Positions 23,801 through 32,423 of a DNA stretch of 33,577 nucleotides are shown in pieces; position 1 is the first letter of the stretch, and each line of letters opens with the position of its first letter. The stretch comes from Deltaproteobacteria bacterium RIFOXYA12_FULL_58_15 (lineage in GTDB: Bacteria > Myxococcota > XYA12-FULL-58-9). The stretch covers positions 1 to 33,577 of the forward strand of contig MGST01000253.1 of the NCBI GenBank assembly GCA_001798605.1. Direction: 5' to 3'. Below the pieces are notes generated by a model that was not told the DNA's origin, did no database searches, and worked only from the letters and a program-made list of their open reading frames with translations. The translations under genes and the position numbers were made by a program.

Positions 23801-26800
23801 CCTTTGATAACCAAGACAAGATCGAAGTGCTGCTGCAAGCCTTGCGCGGCTTTGCCAGCGGTGCGCTGATCAGCGTTGCTGGCGATATGTCGATGCCGGA
23901 CCCCGTGAAGAACTGGTTCTTGAATACGAACCCGGGTCTCGCTGCAGGTATCCAGGGCAGCATGATGGGCGCGACCGTCGGCGGTGGCATGGGGGCCACC
24001 GAGTGGGTGCTCGAGGGCGCACCGAGCCTCGATGTGCTGGCTCGCAACGTCTTCCAGGGCGTCAGGGCAGGTGCCATCACGGGCTTTGTCGCTAGCAGCG
24101 TCCTGCATTACGCCAAACAGGCGTTCACCCGTGACAATGTCAATCCGAATGTGGTTGACGACGAGCCCGTGATCACTGACGACCCCGTCGATAAGACCAA
24201 ACAACCGACGGGAGATCGCAACTCTCGCGGCAACACCACGCAAAAGACCATGGGGGATGCCAACTCCCGCGGCAATGTGGACCAGAAAACCACGGGCAAC
24301 GGCCCAGGCAGCCGCACGCCCCAAGGGAGTCAACCGGGCAAACCCCCCAATATCGAGGGGCCCAACGTGGACAATCCCGGCGGTACCACCGGTCGGGGAA
24401 GCGTTGGAACGCCGACTGATACGAACGGTACCGCGGCAACGGAATCCACCACGGGCACCAACACCAATCCGACAGGTGGTGGCCGGGGAAGCGTAGGTAC
24501 ATCTTCGGGCACGACTGGAACCACCAACGCCAGCGGTACAACGTCGACCGCCATGGCGACGTCCACGTCGCTCCCCTCCGATCCGGCGGGGATAGGTGAC
24601 GGCATTTCGATCACACTCGACCCCTCCCTTACGGGCGCGAGCACAACGCCCACCACCTCCGTTGTGGCAGAGCTCAATGATTCAACCGCGATCTACAAAT
24701 CGTTGGAGCGCGGCTGGGAGATTCAGGCCGGTGGCATTGCACCGCTGATGACGGTCAAACAGGGCAACATTGCCTATCGCGCCGCATACCTGTCTGAGAC
24801 TCACGGCAAGGACAACACCATGCCGTCGAGTGAGCAAGTCCAGTTGCTCATGGAGCACGCCAAACAATCGGGCTTGGAAAACATTCCCAATGAGGTGCCC
24901 AAGACACCGCGACAGCTCAACGCCTTCCTGCAATCATTGAAGGACCAAGCGGTGAAGAAGATCGTCAGTAGCGAAGGGGTCGTGCAGGGGCCGCCGGATG
25001 CCGATGACAAGGTCGACATCGCTGCGCTCACCGAGCAGCTCGAAGCTCTGCAAAGTGACTTCGAGTTGCTGCTCAAAGAGGGGGCCACTTCGCAAGTGCT
25101 TCTCGACAATGTCGGCCAGCGCCTCGATGTGCGTATCAAGATGAATGCTCTCGATCCGTCGATCAAACCGACTGGCGAAGAATGGGAGATGATTGTCGAT
25201 GATCTCGAGCTGGCTTCGGGACGAGAAATCGAAGGCGGCTATCCCACAGACGACCACGATGCGGCGACTCATACGCAAGCCTTGCAGTTTGTGCGTACCA
25301 AGATCACCGGTGCCATCGAGAAAGCAAGCAAGCAGGAGCTTGCTAAGAATGTCGATGAGATAGCCGATGACACCGTCCCCATCGACGACGCCGAAGTCAA
25401 AGCGCTTCTCGAGAACAGCCCAATCCTCGGTGACGCAGATGTCGAATACGTTCAGCAGCATCTCAAGTCGGGCCTGTCTTTGTTGTACGGCGTCCCGGAA
25501 ACCGAACTTGGGGAAGACCTTGGCGATCTGGTTGCAAAGCTGCCGCAGGACCGGAGCGTCCGTTGGCAAGTCAATGATCTCAAACAGAACGTGCTGAGCA
25601 CCGTGGGCCTTGAGCCCAAGGAGAATAACGCAGAAGTCGATGATCGGGTCCTGGCTGCCTACGACAACTTGGCGCAGATCTTTGGACCGGTGGTCGAGGA
25701 CCTTGCGAAGAAGAACGAGACCACTGTTAATGAAGAGCTTGTCGAGTACTATGACGCCTGCGGTCGCGCCATGTTGCATATGGCCAAAGCCCTGGGCAAG
25801 GATCTTCCCACCGGGGTCACTGCGTCACAAATTCGCGGTCTGGTGGGCGAAGGCAAGTTGCTCACAAAAATGATCCAAGAGTATCAGAAGCTGTTGGGCG
25901 TGGCCCAAACCGGTGTGTTTGATCTCGATACCTCCAGCGCGCACTACAACCGTCTTGCTGAGCTCAAAACGAAGGAGAACAGTGCGGTTGCAGACGAGAC
26001 GGGACAGGCCGAGGTTGCTGCGGTGGACGTCCAGGTGATCACCAAGGCGCTGAACGCGCTTGTAGGTCCCGACAAGAGCATCGATCAAGTGTCGGTTCCT
26101 GAGATCATTGGCCATCTTGCCCGTCTGTATGAAGCCGGCAAGGTTGATAAGATAGCTGCTGGCACCTACAAGTCGCAGGTGAACCAAGTTGTCGGTCGCC
26201 TGATTGGCGCCGATGTGAAAAGGGCGGCGCTGTTCGCCAAACACGCACCTGAGGGCATGCAACCGATTTTGAACGACATCCTTTATGCGGGGGTCTACAA
26301 ACGGTTGGACAAGGATCGCCAAAAAGAACTCTGCCGCAGTCTGGTCGAAGGGGGAATGACCACTCAGAGCATGGCTGACAAGCTGCCCGTCTACATGTTG
26401 GATGCTCTCGACAATCACTTCCCGGTGTCCAGCGACGTTGGCGATAAGATTCGCAACGCCACGTTGATGAAGAAGGACATCCATAAGGCTCTCAAGGAAG
26501 ACTCCCATTCTATTGTCAGGACGCTGACGTCGGCGGAGGGACGCAAGAGTCCGACAGGCCAAAGGCTGCTCGCCGATATCGCCAAGCTCGACCTCAATGA
26601 CGCGGCGCTGAAGAGTTTGGGACGGGCTGTTGGGAGTCACTACAACACCAGCGGCAAGGCCGTTGTCGAAGCGGTTAAGGCCATCGCTGCCAGTGAAGGC
26701 AAACCGGCCAAAATCGCTTCGGCCATCGTTGTCGAGGCGCTCACGAGTATTTCCTGGCCATGGGGCGACAATTTTGTCCGCGACTTTCTCGGCTACGAAG

Positions 26801-26979
26801 ACAAGATGAACAAGAGTCTGATGGCCCAGATGACCAAGCCCGCTCTCGACGCGATGATCAAGAATCTCGACCCAGGTTGGGTGCTTGACTGGACAACGCC
26901 CGGTGAGAAAGCCCTCATCACCGAGCTTGAGAAGCTCGGCGGTGGCAAGCCCTCACCCAAGAAGGCCCAGAAGAAATAG
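20806..26979 (+). CDS. Giant 2057-residue protein with annexin-like helical segments and hydrophobic core
   Basis: No signal peptide. AAGAGG seven bases upstream supports the ATG. The N-terminal 640 residues are helical; residues about 223-350 contain two stretches reminiscent of annexin repeats (a ...IALDLKGW----EAI helix, a following QLAALEKVLQDRYG helix, then a KELGKLFG ending), and about 706-770 a third (LFYAMNERGTL, KEIIQTI, EYAKLKGG, LIEDL). A basic Arg/Gly segment occupies 646-689. Residues 946-1107 are Gly/Ala-rich and hydrophobic, with several possible membrane helices. A low-complexity Gly/Ser/Thr/Asn linker follows to about 1285. The rest is acidic and helical; about 1689-1720 (IQEYQKLLGVAQTGVFDLDT) resembles the second half of a peptidoglycan-binding domain. 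I do not recognise the whole protein. Size, no Sec signal and a membrane-like core suggest an exported, membrane-acting protein, but this is inference. Confidence 0.85.
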   Translation: MTTVSRYNFVEDQGAANQTGSRSVQVDDRRVTISAEQCEVFTRLKAGKQGDQRAHVYIGLCATPLPGGKETLGLVPGNSEASWARLNKLLDAAAQVWGGENLGPSIAGEDSSAKLRSFAALVDQVAQSDGLTDASITAIRAKVLKDPRDLGGKDIFERGAVTFPSLAKVANQSIDLPVVVLPPADSHESIFNTSYPRLMAEIDPEWDPKIEAEKVLKERNNKKILDAWYRLHPTNRQEFATAYADLKGWGLSGADAVAKTQEDLNRRLDGRSKLLLNVYIKNPSGQAEAADSIALDLKGWRENGEAICQTLMLCKSAAQLAALEKVLQDRYGMSFADVSKELGKLFGASSLEQRRFDFLIAAIKANGQVTDAHLRAFELREAARNPNIFERKEMFSRGGTDENRIFRMHEQMSAQEFLETAAAYKELNDTLWKETATGNGGETGIATETALYHMLHDELDKDVQYLQRLALVCQKGPGWGAQYIAITIRMAGQKKIDNADLMAAIKLISANPKHTLGDGMPTGTDVQNAYLKLFGANNIMEDIRVATRGVEEELAVLAIKGHGMASPEAAALRIVADPDDAYQALDAEASYAARGLPVPTEAQRQEYVAQVKAAFAERTGRAAESTGKELEEFLGAKLGTTLEQNGRIQRGPRGGGNVAGKENASGRKTRAGRVWRGDRGQRRQWSEGVGSVPSRAVRLLERGALTPGEKLFYAMNERGTLGVFNKEIIQTINETLGGLSPLQKLGAMSEYAKLKGGEFNLQSGQNPLIEDLQSLHGRDLRHADLVAQILPQELDKLMLEMTVYLTEPANPEVKAWIRKNIGDPEEWRKRNFTGGVDDLMNMLKTFGSVEAFAKAAVVDEEVLLDEVGTQVGDATGSHLSQVILGISTHAVGVEDAARALGVAVDEAARYEQEFGQMTEQQVAQIQRTYANLVRRLSQCEELKGKRIELVSKIALTVGLAGITAVSQMPTAPRIFLKIVKSPISMGVVGAALKGGTYLAFDNQDKIEVLLQALRGFASGALISVAGDMSMPDPVKNWFLNTNPGLAAGIQGSMMGATVGGGMGATEWVLEGAPSLDVLARNVFQGVRAGAITGFVASSVLHYAKQAFTRDNVNPNVVDDEPVITDDPVDKTKQPTGDRNSRGNTTQKTMGDANSRGNVDQKTTGNGPGSRTPQGSQPGKPPNIEGPNVDNPGGTTGRGSVGTPTDTNGTAATESTTGTNTNPTGGGRGSVGTSSGTTGTTNASGTTSTAMATSTSLPSDPAGIGDGISITLDPSLTGASTTPTTSVVAELNDSTAIYKSLERGWEIQAGGIAPLMTVKQGNIAYRAAYLSETHGKDNTMPSSEQVQLLMEHAKQSGLENIPNEVPKTPRQLNAFLQSLKDQAVKKIVSSEGVVQGPPDADDKVDIAALTEQLEALQSDFELLLKEGATSQVLLDNVGQRLDVRIKMNALDPSIKPTGEEWEMIVDDLELASGREIEGGYPTDDHDAATHTQALQFVRTKITGAIEKASKQELAKNVDEIADDTVPIDDAEVKALLENSPILGDADVEYVQQHLKSGLSLLYGVPETELGEDLGDLVAKLPQDRSVRWQVNDLKQNVLSTVGLEPKENNAEVDDRVLAAYDNLAQIFGPVVEDLAKKNETTVNEELVEYYDACGRAMLHMAKALGKDLPTGVTASQIRGLVGEGKLLTKMIQEYQKLLGVAQTGVFDLDTSSAHYNRLAELKTKENSAVADETGQAEVAAVDVQVITKALNALVGPDKSIDQVSVPEIIGHLARLYEAGKVDKIAAGTYKSQVNQVVGRLIGADVKRAALFAKHAPEGMQPILNDILYAGVYKRLDKDRQKELCRSLVEGGMTTQSMADKLPVYMLDALDNHFPVSSDVGDKIRNATLMKKDIHKALKEDSHSIVRTLTSAEGRKSPTGQRLLADIAKLDLNDAALKSLGRAVGSHYNTSGKAVVEAVKAIAASEGKPAKIASAIVVEALTSISWPWGDNFVRDFLGYEDKMNKSLMAQMTKPALDAMIKNLDPGWVLDWTTPGEKALITELEKLGGGKPSPKKAQKK
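24211..24294 (+). repeat. Tandem 14-residue repeat in the linker of the giant protein
   Basis: Residues 1136-1163 consist of two imperfect copies of G-D-x-N-S-R-G-N-x-x-Q-K-T-x. Further on, GRGSVGT occurs twice (near 24394 and 24481). These mark a flexible, rapidly evolving linker between the hydrophobic core and the C-terminal helical half. Confidence 0.65.
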
Positions 26980-26985
26980 GGCCGC

Positions 26986-27025
26986 GCACGACTCAGGCCT
27001 GTCGATATTCGACGGCCTGTCGTGC
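26986..27025. terminator. Long hairpin between convergent genes, possible two-way terminator
   Basis: GCACGAC-(tc)-AGGCC-(t)-GTCGA, loop TAT, TCGAC-GGCCT-GTCGTGC forms 17 base pairs with two small bulges. It starts seven bases after the giant gene's stop codon and covers the last codons and stop of the convergent minus-strand gene. No T run follows on either side, so it would be an atypical terminator or an mRNA end-protecting structure. Confidence 0.5.
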
Positions 27026-27634
27026 TTGCAGACGAAGTCTCGCTTCGCTCACAGCCACCTCGGCCGCCGCCTCGAGCCTCTTCAGTGCCTTGGTGATGGC
27101 CCGAGGGGTGCTTGCCACTGGGCCACCTCCCATCGCCGTGGGCTCGGCAGTGTCGTCTGGCGGTCGTGGGAATGCAGCCATGTATCCTGCAGCATGACGG
27201 TTGAGGGCTGCACGGTTCTCTCCGAGCCGGCCTTGTGCATAGGCGAGCAACCGTTCCATTGCGGCTTCATCGAGGCCGCCGAGGCCGCCAAGGTACATGA
27301 GCGATTCCACCAGTTCACCAAGGATTTCTGGGCTCTCTTCGATTGCCATGGTGCGGGTTGTGACGACGTCGAGTGCCACCGCCGCACAGAGTAGGGCGTT
27401 GGCATTGAGGGGTTTGCGGTCGTCCTCGGGAATGGTTGGAAGCGGCTCGAAGGGCAACTCGTGACGCCCAAAAGGACGATCAAGGCGTGGGGAAGCCGCG
27501 GCTTCGCTTTGCACCTCAAGGCGTTGGTCGGATTGGCCGACATTGACTTGCCGTGTAACAGGTATGGCGGGGACCACAGTTCCGGATTCGGGGCGGGCCC
27601 ACAACATGACGACTTGTCCAATACCGGCGCTCAT
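26993..27634 (-). CDS. 213-residue protein of unknown function, coupled to TPR gene
   Basis: The start codon overlaps the stop of the upstream TPR gene as ATGA (27634-27631), a strong sign of cotranslation. The N-terminal 75 residues are Pro-rich and probably unstructured; about 77-160 is helical and Ala/Leu-rich, with a Gly-rich turn (LGGLGGLDE); the end is a charged helix. No signal peptide, membrane segment or known motif is seen. Its stop codon is inside the hairpin shared with the giant gene's 3' end. Because it is encoded with a chaperone-like TPR protein, a partner or small client of that protein is possible. Confidence 0.72.
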   Translation of the reverse strand: MSAGIGQVVMLWARPESGTVVPAIPVTRQVNVGQSDQRLEVQSEAAASPRLDRPFGRHELPFEPLPTIPEDDRKPLNANALLCAAVALDVVTTRTMAIEESPEILGELVESLMYLGGLGGLDEAAMERLLAYAQGRLGENRAALNRHAAGYMAAFPRPPDDTAEPTAMGGGPVASTPRAITKALKRLEAAAEVAVSEARLRLQARQAVEYRQA

Positions 27635-28500
27635 CGTTCTCTTCCGTCGATGAGCTCGGTGTCCTCGTGGTCGAGAACGGCGCTGCGGCGCATGACGATG
27701 GCGGTTCGAGTCGTTTCCCCTGCGATTGTTCCCGAGGTATCGGGCGACGGGGCAGGGTGCCTGCCGCGACCTGGCAATATGGCGGTTTCGGTGGACTCAG
27801 CTCGGCATTCTGGATTGGGGAGCAGGGCGGTCACGGTCGCGTGAGACGATGCTGTGCTCTCCGGCTCGAGTGGGGTGAATACGCGCATTGTCTGGGTGAT
27901 CTCGTCGATCGCAGTGGGAAGGTCACGCTCATTGACAAAACGACTGGGCTCGAGGGGAAGATGTTGGCCATCGACGGTCAGCGGCATGACCTGTGTGATT
28001 TCTTCTTGGGCACTCGAGGGCGTCGAAACGGTTGGCGCTTGCCAGCGTGCCAGCTTCTTCAATTGTGCGAGCAACTGCTGGGCGCGAACCGCCGCGGCGC
28101 TGCCTCCCTTTGCCACCTTCAGCAAATCGGCTTCTGCGCGTCGGCGTTTGCCCGAGTAAATCAACAGCTCTGCGCGGTAACACAGTGTCAGCTCGTGGTT
28201 GGGGTCGAGCGCCAGGGCCGTGTCGTAGGCGGCGCGGGCTCTGTCGATCTCGAGCCCGCGGTGCAAGGCGATACCGTAGGCCCGCCAATAGCGTGCGCTA
28301 AAAGGGTAGAGAGTCACGACTCCACCCAACAGGGCTGTCGCCTCGTTGTCGCGTCTGGCATCAAGGCACTGAGCCGCAAGCTCGAACACAGCATCGAGCT
28401 CGGAGGCCGTGATGTGTGCTATCTCAGCAGGTGCTAGACGGCCGCGCGCCAGAGCGTCGGTAAGTTCGGTGTGCAATGTGTCCACGCTGTGCGCGTCCAT
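27631..28500 (-). CDS. TPR protein resembling SycD/LcrH type III secretion chaperones
   Basis: The 289-residue protein has three TPR units at about residues 33-140. The pattern is that of SycD/LcrH class II chaperones: an N-terminal helix (SELDAVFELAAQCL), a first repeat with LYPFSARYWRAYGIALHRG, a second with AYDTALALDPNHELTLCYRAELL, and a third (KRRRAEADLLKVA). Such chaperones bind membrane-inserting translocators in the cytoplasm before secretion. The 150-residue tail is Thr/Ser/Pro-rich with repeated EITQ-M motifs and is absent from SycD itself. TPR proteins are common and the SycD likeness is by eye only. No type III apparatus gene is in the window. Overlap by four bases with the next gene shows an operon. 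Confidence 0.8.
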   Translation of the reverse strand: MDAHSVDTLHTELTDALARGRLAPAEIAHITASELDAVFELAAQCLDARRDNEATALLGGVVTLYPFSARYWRAYGIALHRGLEIDRARAAYDTALALDPNHELTLCYRAELLIYSGKRRRAEADLLKVAKGGSAAAVRAQQLLAQLKKLARWQAPTVSTPSSAQEEITQVMPLTVDGQHLPLEPSRFVNERDLPTAIDEITQTMRVFTPLEPESTASSHATVTALLPNPECRAESTETAILPGRGRHPAPSPDTSGTIAGETTRTAIVMRRSAVLDHEDTELIDGRER

Positions 28501-28605
28501 GTTTGCAACCTATCACGGGTCGTGTCACATATCCTATGCTTGCCTTGGTGGGGCTGATTGAGTAATCGTCACACCTTCCTTTAACAACCTGCAGAGGGAT
28601 GATCC
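28501..28605. promoter_or_regulatory. Divergent intergenic region, TPR gene / barrel gene
   Basis: These 105 bases separate the TPR operon from the porin-like gene and should contain both promoters. I see no convincing -35/-10 pair. GAGGGATG before 28606 is the likely ribosome site of the barrel gene. Confidence 0.3.
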
Positions 28606-30045
28606 ATGGTTCGCCGGCTTGTTATTGTGATACCTCTCCTTTTGTACCCCACGTGGGCGCAGGCCCAAACCGGTGAACAGCCCAATTCCGTGGCTGGTCC
28701 GCATAGCGTCGACACCGCAGACAGTGGTGACTCAAAGGTTGCGGGCAGCGCGAAGCCTCCCGTTGTCGAGCCTGGTGATGATGACGCCGCATCCCGCGAT
28801 CCGATGGTTGTGGACGCCAATGCCAATGCCACGCCCGGCTTTGGCGCCGCGGGAATTGTCGGCGGATCAGATGCTGCCGTGATTCAAGGGCCCGCACCCT
28901 CACCGTTTCCGGAAGGAATGTTGCCCACGGGTGAGCCTGTGCCGATTTCTGGTGGCGCGGTCCTTCCCGCCGAACTAGCCACGGACAAGATCGATGTCGA
29001 CATCTCTGGATTTGTGCAAGCCGAAATGGTCATAGGGTACCTCGACAACGGACAATATGATCTCACGTTCTTGCCGCGTGAGCTCGAACTCGATTTTGAA
29101 GCCCGGCACGGCGATTGGGGGTTGCTCCGAATCGACCTGAATCTTCAATCGTCACCGCATTCCCAAACCATAGCCTATTCGTCAGACGTGACCTATGTCG
29201 ATCTTCTCGATGCGCTCGTGGAGCAGGCGTACGTCGAGTGGTCGAGGTCAGGGTTCACTCTACGTGGTGGCAAAATGAACGTTCCGTTTGGCTCCGAGCC
29301 CCTTGATGTCATTGATCGCGTTGGCCTGAGCCGCTCCACCTTGTCGCGGAACGCGACGCCCGATTGGCTTGCGGGGTTTTATGTCGGCTACAACATTCAT
29401 GAGTATGCCGATGCCTATTTGATTGCAGTCAACGGTTGGGACCTGACTGTCGACAACAATCCGTCAATTACTTTTGGTGGCGGCATACCACACCGGTTCG
29501 GCAAGCACGACGGCATGTGGTTGTACGAGGGAAATCTCAGTACCTTGGTAGGTGTGGAGCAAAAAGGCATCAACAATCTGCGGATGCTCATTGACTACTC
29601 GGCCTCGCTACATCTTATCGAAGAGCTGCGCGCGGCCCTTGAACTGATCTACGGTGAGGAACAGGGCCTTGGTTTCAACAAACAGAAAGCAATAGATGGC
29701 GAGACCACTGCCCAGTGGTGGGGCGGAATGTTCACCGTCGCATTTGAGGGCTCCGACAGTCGGAACTGTTGGCTCGCTGACTTCGCAGCGGAGCTCCGCG
29801 TCGAGTATCTGCATGACCACGACCTCATCTTGGACTTGCCGCACCTTCCAAGAATGACGACATTGCTGGGAGTTGCTACGGTGGCTCGCTATCGTCTTGC
29901 GGAGGGAGTGGATGTGGCCATTGAGCACAAGGTTGATTTTGAGCGGGGAGACGTCAAAGGTGTGAGCGTGCAGCGCAACTTCAGCAGTCCATTTGAGTGG
30001 TTCGTCACGCAAGAAATCGTTCTTGGCTTGGTAGGCTATTTCTAG
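28606..30045 (+). CDS. Outer-membrane beta-barrel protein, porin-2/OmpL-like
   Basis: The 479-residue protein has a classic signal peptide (MVRR, then a hydrophobic core, cleavage after AQA). A low-complexity, Pro/Ala/Asp-rich segment follows to about residue 125, then a barrel domain: [59 protein letters not shown] (a hallmark of OmpL-like putative porins), many alternating strands, and a terminal ...VLGLVGYF ending in aromatic Phe for barrel assembly. It should form a channel in the outer membrane; the substrate is unknown. The long disordered segment before the barrel is unusual for the family. It lies about 100 bases upstream of glnA on the same strand, with a hairpin between. Confidence 0.87.
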   Translation: MVRRLVIVIPLLLYPTWAQAQTGEQPNSVAGPHSVDTADSGDSKVAGSAKPPVVEPGDDDAASRDPMVVDANANATPGFGAAGIVGGSDAAVIQGPAPSPFPEGMLPTGEPVPISGGAVLPAELATDKIDVDISGFVQAEMVIGYLDNGQYDLTFLPRELELDFEARHGDWGLLRIDLNLQSSPHSQTIAYSSDVTYVDLLDALVEQAYVEWSRSGFTLRGGKMNVPFGSEPLDVIDRVGLSRSTLSRNATPDWLAGFYVGYNIHEYADAYLIAVNGWDLTVDNNPSITFGGGIPHRFGKHDGMWLYEGNLSTLVGVEQKGINNLRMLIDYSASLHLIEELRAALELIYGEEQGLGFNKQKAIDGETTAQWWGGMFTVAFEGSDSRNCWLADFAAELRVEYLHDHDLILDLPHLPRMTTLLGVATVARYRLAEGVDVAIEHKVDFERGDVKGVSVQRNFSSPFEWFVTQEIVLGLVGYF

Positions 30046-30085
30046 AGCCCGCCGAGCGGCGTTCCAAAACAAAACAGAAGGGTGG

Positions 30086-30103
30086 CCGGCCTGACCAGGC
30101 CGG
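30086..30103. terminator. GC-rich hairpin between porin-like gene and glnA
   Basis: CCGGCCT, loop GACC, AGGCCGG is a perfect 7-bp stem 40 bases after the barrel gene's stop and 43 bases before the glnA start. It has no following T run. It may attenuate read-through into glnA or shape its leader. Confidence 0.4.
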
Positions 30104-30146
30104 AGCCCATGTCGGTGAGACGCATGGCGACATGTGGAGGAGCATC

Positions 30147-31559
30147 ATGAATCCCAAAGAGGTACTCGAGTACGGTGCCAAGCATAACTCGGTGATGGTG
30201 GACTTGAAGTTCATGGATTTTCCAGGCCTGTGGCAACACCTCAGTGTTCCATTCGACGAGCTGAACGAAGCGGCCTTCGAGGACGGATACGGTTTTGACA
30301 GCTCATCGATCCGTGGTTGGCAGCCGATCAATGCCTCGGACATGCTCGTGGTCCCAGATGCGAGCACTGCCGTGATGGACCCGTTCACGCAGCATCCAAC
30401 ACTCTCGTTGATCTGCGATATCGTCGAGCCCGACACCCGGGCCCCGTACTCGCGCGACCCGCGATACGTGGCGCGCAAAGCCGAAGAGTATCTGCGTTCC
30501 ACCGGAATCGGTGACACCGCATTCTTCGGGCCGGAGGCGGAGTTTTTCATTTTTGACGACATTCGCTTCGATCAGGGCCCCAACCACGGGTCATATCGGA
30601 TTGACTCGAACGAGGGGCGTTGGAACAGCGGCCGTGATGAGCAACCCAACCTTGGTTACAAGCCGCGGTACAAGGAAGCTTATTTCCCGGTGCCTCCCAC
30701 CGATTCGCTCCAGGACATCCGCACGGAGATGTGTCTGGAGTTGAAGAAGCTGGGCATTCAAGTTGAGGCGCAACACCACGAGGTCGCGAGCGGTGGACAA
30801 TGCGAAATCGACATTCGTTTTGCCCCTTTGTTGCAGATGACCGACCAACTCCAGTGGTTCAAGTACGTGGTCAAAAATGTCGCCCGGCGTCACAACAAGA
30901 CTGTAACGTTCATGCCCAAACCGATCTTGGGTGACAACGGCAGCGGCATGCACACCCACATTTCAATCTGGAAAGATGGTAAGCCCCTGTTCGCGGGGAA
31001 CGGCTACGCCGGTCTCAGTGACATGGCTCTGTGGTTCATTGGCGGTGTCCTTGAGCACTCATCGGCATTGTGTGCTTTGACCAACCCAACCACAAACAGC
31101 TACCGGCGTCTGGTTCCTGGGTTCGAGGCACCAGTGAATCTTGCCTATTCGGGTCGCAATCGCTCTGCCGCGGTGCGCATTCCCACGGTATCGAGCTCTC
31201 CCAGGGCGAAGCGTGTCGAAGTCCGATTCCCCGATCCGAGCTGTAACGGCTATCTCGGGTTCGCCGCCCTGTTGTTGGCAGGCCTCGACGGAATTGAACG
31301 GAAATTGTCTCCAGGGGAACCCCTGGACAAGGACATCTACGGGCTGTCCCCCAAAGAACTCGAGGGAGTGAGATCTACTCCGGCCACATTGGAAGAAGCG
31401 CTTGACGCGTTGGAAGTTGACCACGGCTTCTTGCTCAAAGGCGACGTTTTTACCCAAGACGTGCTGGACATGTGGCTGGCATACAAACGAGAGAAGGAAG
31501 TGAATCCCATGCGCATGCATCCCACCCCCATGGAATTCGCACTCTACTACGACATCTGA
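30147..31559 (+). CDS. glnA: Glutamine synthetase type I
   Basis: The product is 470 residues, the usual length of GSI-beta enzymes. ATG 30147 is chosen because GGAGG is six bases upstream; a longer frame beginning at 29997 would overlap the barrel gene. Family landmarks are present: FDSSSIRGW near the N-terminus, the glutamate/ammonia region with [12 protein letters not shown], the NDGSGMH-type loop as [10 protein letters not shown], the ATP loop KPILGDNG, and [34 protein letters not shown]. Tyr398 in DKDIYGLSP corresponds to the adenylylation Tyr397 of the E. coli enzyme. It makes glutamine from glutamate and ammonia in the cytoplasm. GlnE encoded nearby would modify Tyr398. I found no sigma-54-type promoter in the short leader. 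Confidence 0.97.
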   Translation: MNPKEVLEYGAKHNSVMVDLKFMDFPGLWQHLSVPFDELNEAAFEDGYGFDSSSIRGWQPINASDMLVVPDASTAVMDPFTQHPTLSLICDIVEPDTRAPYSRDPRYVARKAEEYLRSTGIGDTAFFGPEAEFFIFDDIRFDQGPNHGSYRIDSNEGRWNSGRDEQPNLGYKPRYKEAYFPVPPTDSLQDIRTEMCLELKKLGIQVEAQHHEVASGGQCEIDIRFAPLLQMTDQLQWFKYVVKNVARRHNKTVTFMPKPILGDNGSGMHTHISIWKDGKPLFAGNGYAGLSDMALWFIGGVLEHSSALCALTNPTTNSYRRLVPGFEAPVNLAYSGRNRSAAVRIPTVSSSPRAKRVEVRFPDPSCNGYLGFAALLLAGLDGIERKLSPGEPLDKDIYGLSPKELEGVRSTPATLEEALDALEVDHGFLLKGDVFTQDVLDMWLAYKREKEVNPMRMHPTPMEFALYYDI

Positions 31560-31722
31560 GCCCTCTCTCAATTGTTGCCATCGTTTCGCTCTTGCCGATG
31601 TCGGGGAGGTTTGGTGCGTTCCCGGTCGGAAAGGCTTGATGATACCCAACAGATGGGTCACTGTGTGGGCCTGAAATGGTGCGCGCAGAGGACATCAAAC
31701 AGTCGTGACGGGCCGAGAACAG

Positions 31723-32376
31723 ATGGACGCGTCTGGAAATCAAGTGAGTCAATCCAATCTGGGGGAGGCTTCTCAATTTCAACCAAGCTGTGAAAAACCG
31801 CGCCGACAAGTCTCCACGACGCGGGTTATTCGAATAACGCTTTTCGTGGCCTTGATCGCGGGCCTGGTCATTGCGGGCAAGCTCACGGGAGTCACCGACA
31901 ACCTGTCACCGGAATGGGTGCGGGACACCGTTCGGAGTGCCGGGGTTTGGGGTTACATTCTTTATGTCGTTGTCTTTGTTTTGGCAGAACTGGCGCAGGT
32001 TCCCGGCTGGATGTTCATTGCTGCCGGAACCTTGGCCTACGGCCGTTTGGTGGGCTTTATCTTCGCCTACATTGCCTCCATTGCATCTGTAGCCACGGGT
32101 TTTGCTCTGGTCCGTTGGGTCGGAGGACAACCCTTGGTCGAGATCAAACAACGGCACGCCAAGATACTCCTGAGCAAACTGGATGAGCGACCGATCTTGG
32201 TGGTGTTTCTCATCCGTTTGGTGTTCTGGATTGCTCCCCCCCTCAACTATGCCCTGGCCCTCACCAAGATTCGTTTTCGTGACTACATGATCGGCTCGGT
32301 GGCTGGCCTGATCTTGCCAGTGTTTGGCCTGAGTTTCTTGTTCGAATGGGTGATCGGTTATTTTGAAGGCGGCTGA
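31723..32376 (+). CDS. TVP38/TMEM64 (DedA-like, VTT domain) membrane protein
   Basis: From ATG 31723 the product is 217 residues; a GTG 18 bases upstream is also in frame and neither has a good ribosome site. A polar N-terminal tail of about 35 residues is followed by several hydrophobic segments. The VTT-domain core is visible: ELAQVPGWMFIAAGTLAYGRLVGFIFAYIASIASVATGFALVRWVGG, then RPILVVFLIRLVFWIAPPLNYALALTKIRFRDYMIGSVAGLILP with the conserved Arg and Pro residues. Members sit in the inner membrane and are linked to lipid scrambling or membrane maintenance; the exact role is unknown. It lies between glnA (163 bases upstream) and glnE (47 bases downstream), an unexpected place for such a gene. 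Confidence 0.9.
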   Translation: MDASGNQVSQSNLGEASQFQPSCEKPRRQVSTTRVIRITLFVALIAGLVIAGKLTGVTDNLSPEWVRDTVRSAGVWGYILYVVVFVLAELAQVPGWMFIAAGTLAYGRLVGFIFAYIASIASVATGFALVRWVGGQPLVEIKQRHAKILLSKLDERPILVVFLIRLVFWIAPPLNYALALTKIRFRDYMIGSVAGLILPVFGLSFLFEWVIGYFEGG

Positions 32377-32423
32377 GCGGATACCTCGGAAGTCGAGGCA
32401 GAAACGGCGGGCGCAGTGACCGA

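Noticed and set aside
25825-26640. 271-codon minus-strand frame opposite the giant gene's 3' part
   Set aside because: It is inside an uninterrupted 2057-codon gene with consistent helical protein character; the antisense frame shows no domain.
29997-30146. Upstream extension of the glnA frame
   Set aside because: The extension overlaps the barrel gene and lacks a ribosome site; the ATG at 30147 has GGAGG and gives the normal enzyme length.
30046-30146. Possible sigma-54 promoter before glnA
   Set aside because: No GG-N10-GC arrangement matching the consensus was found in the leader or in the end of the barrel gene.
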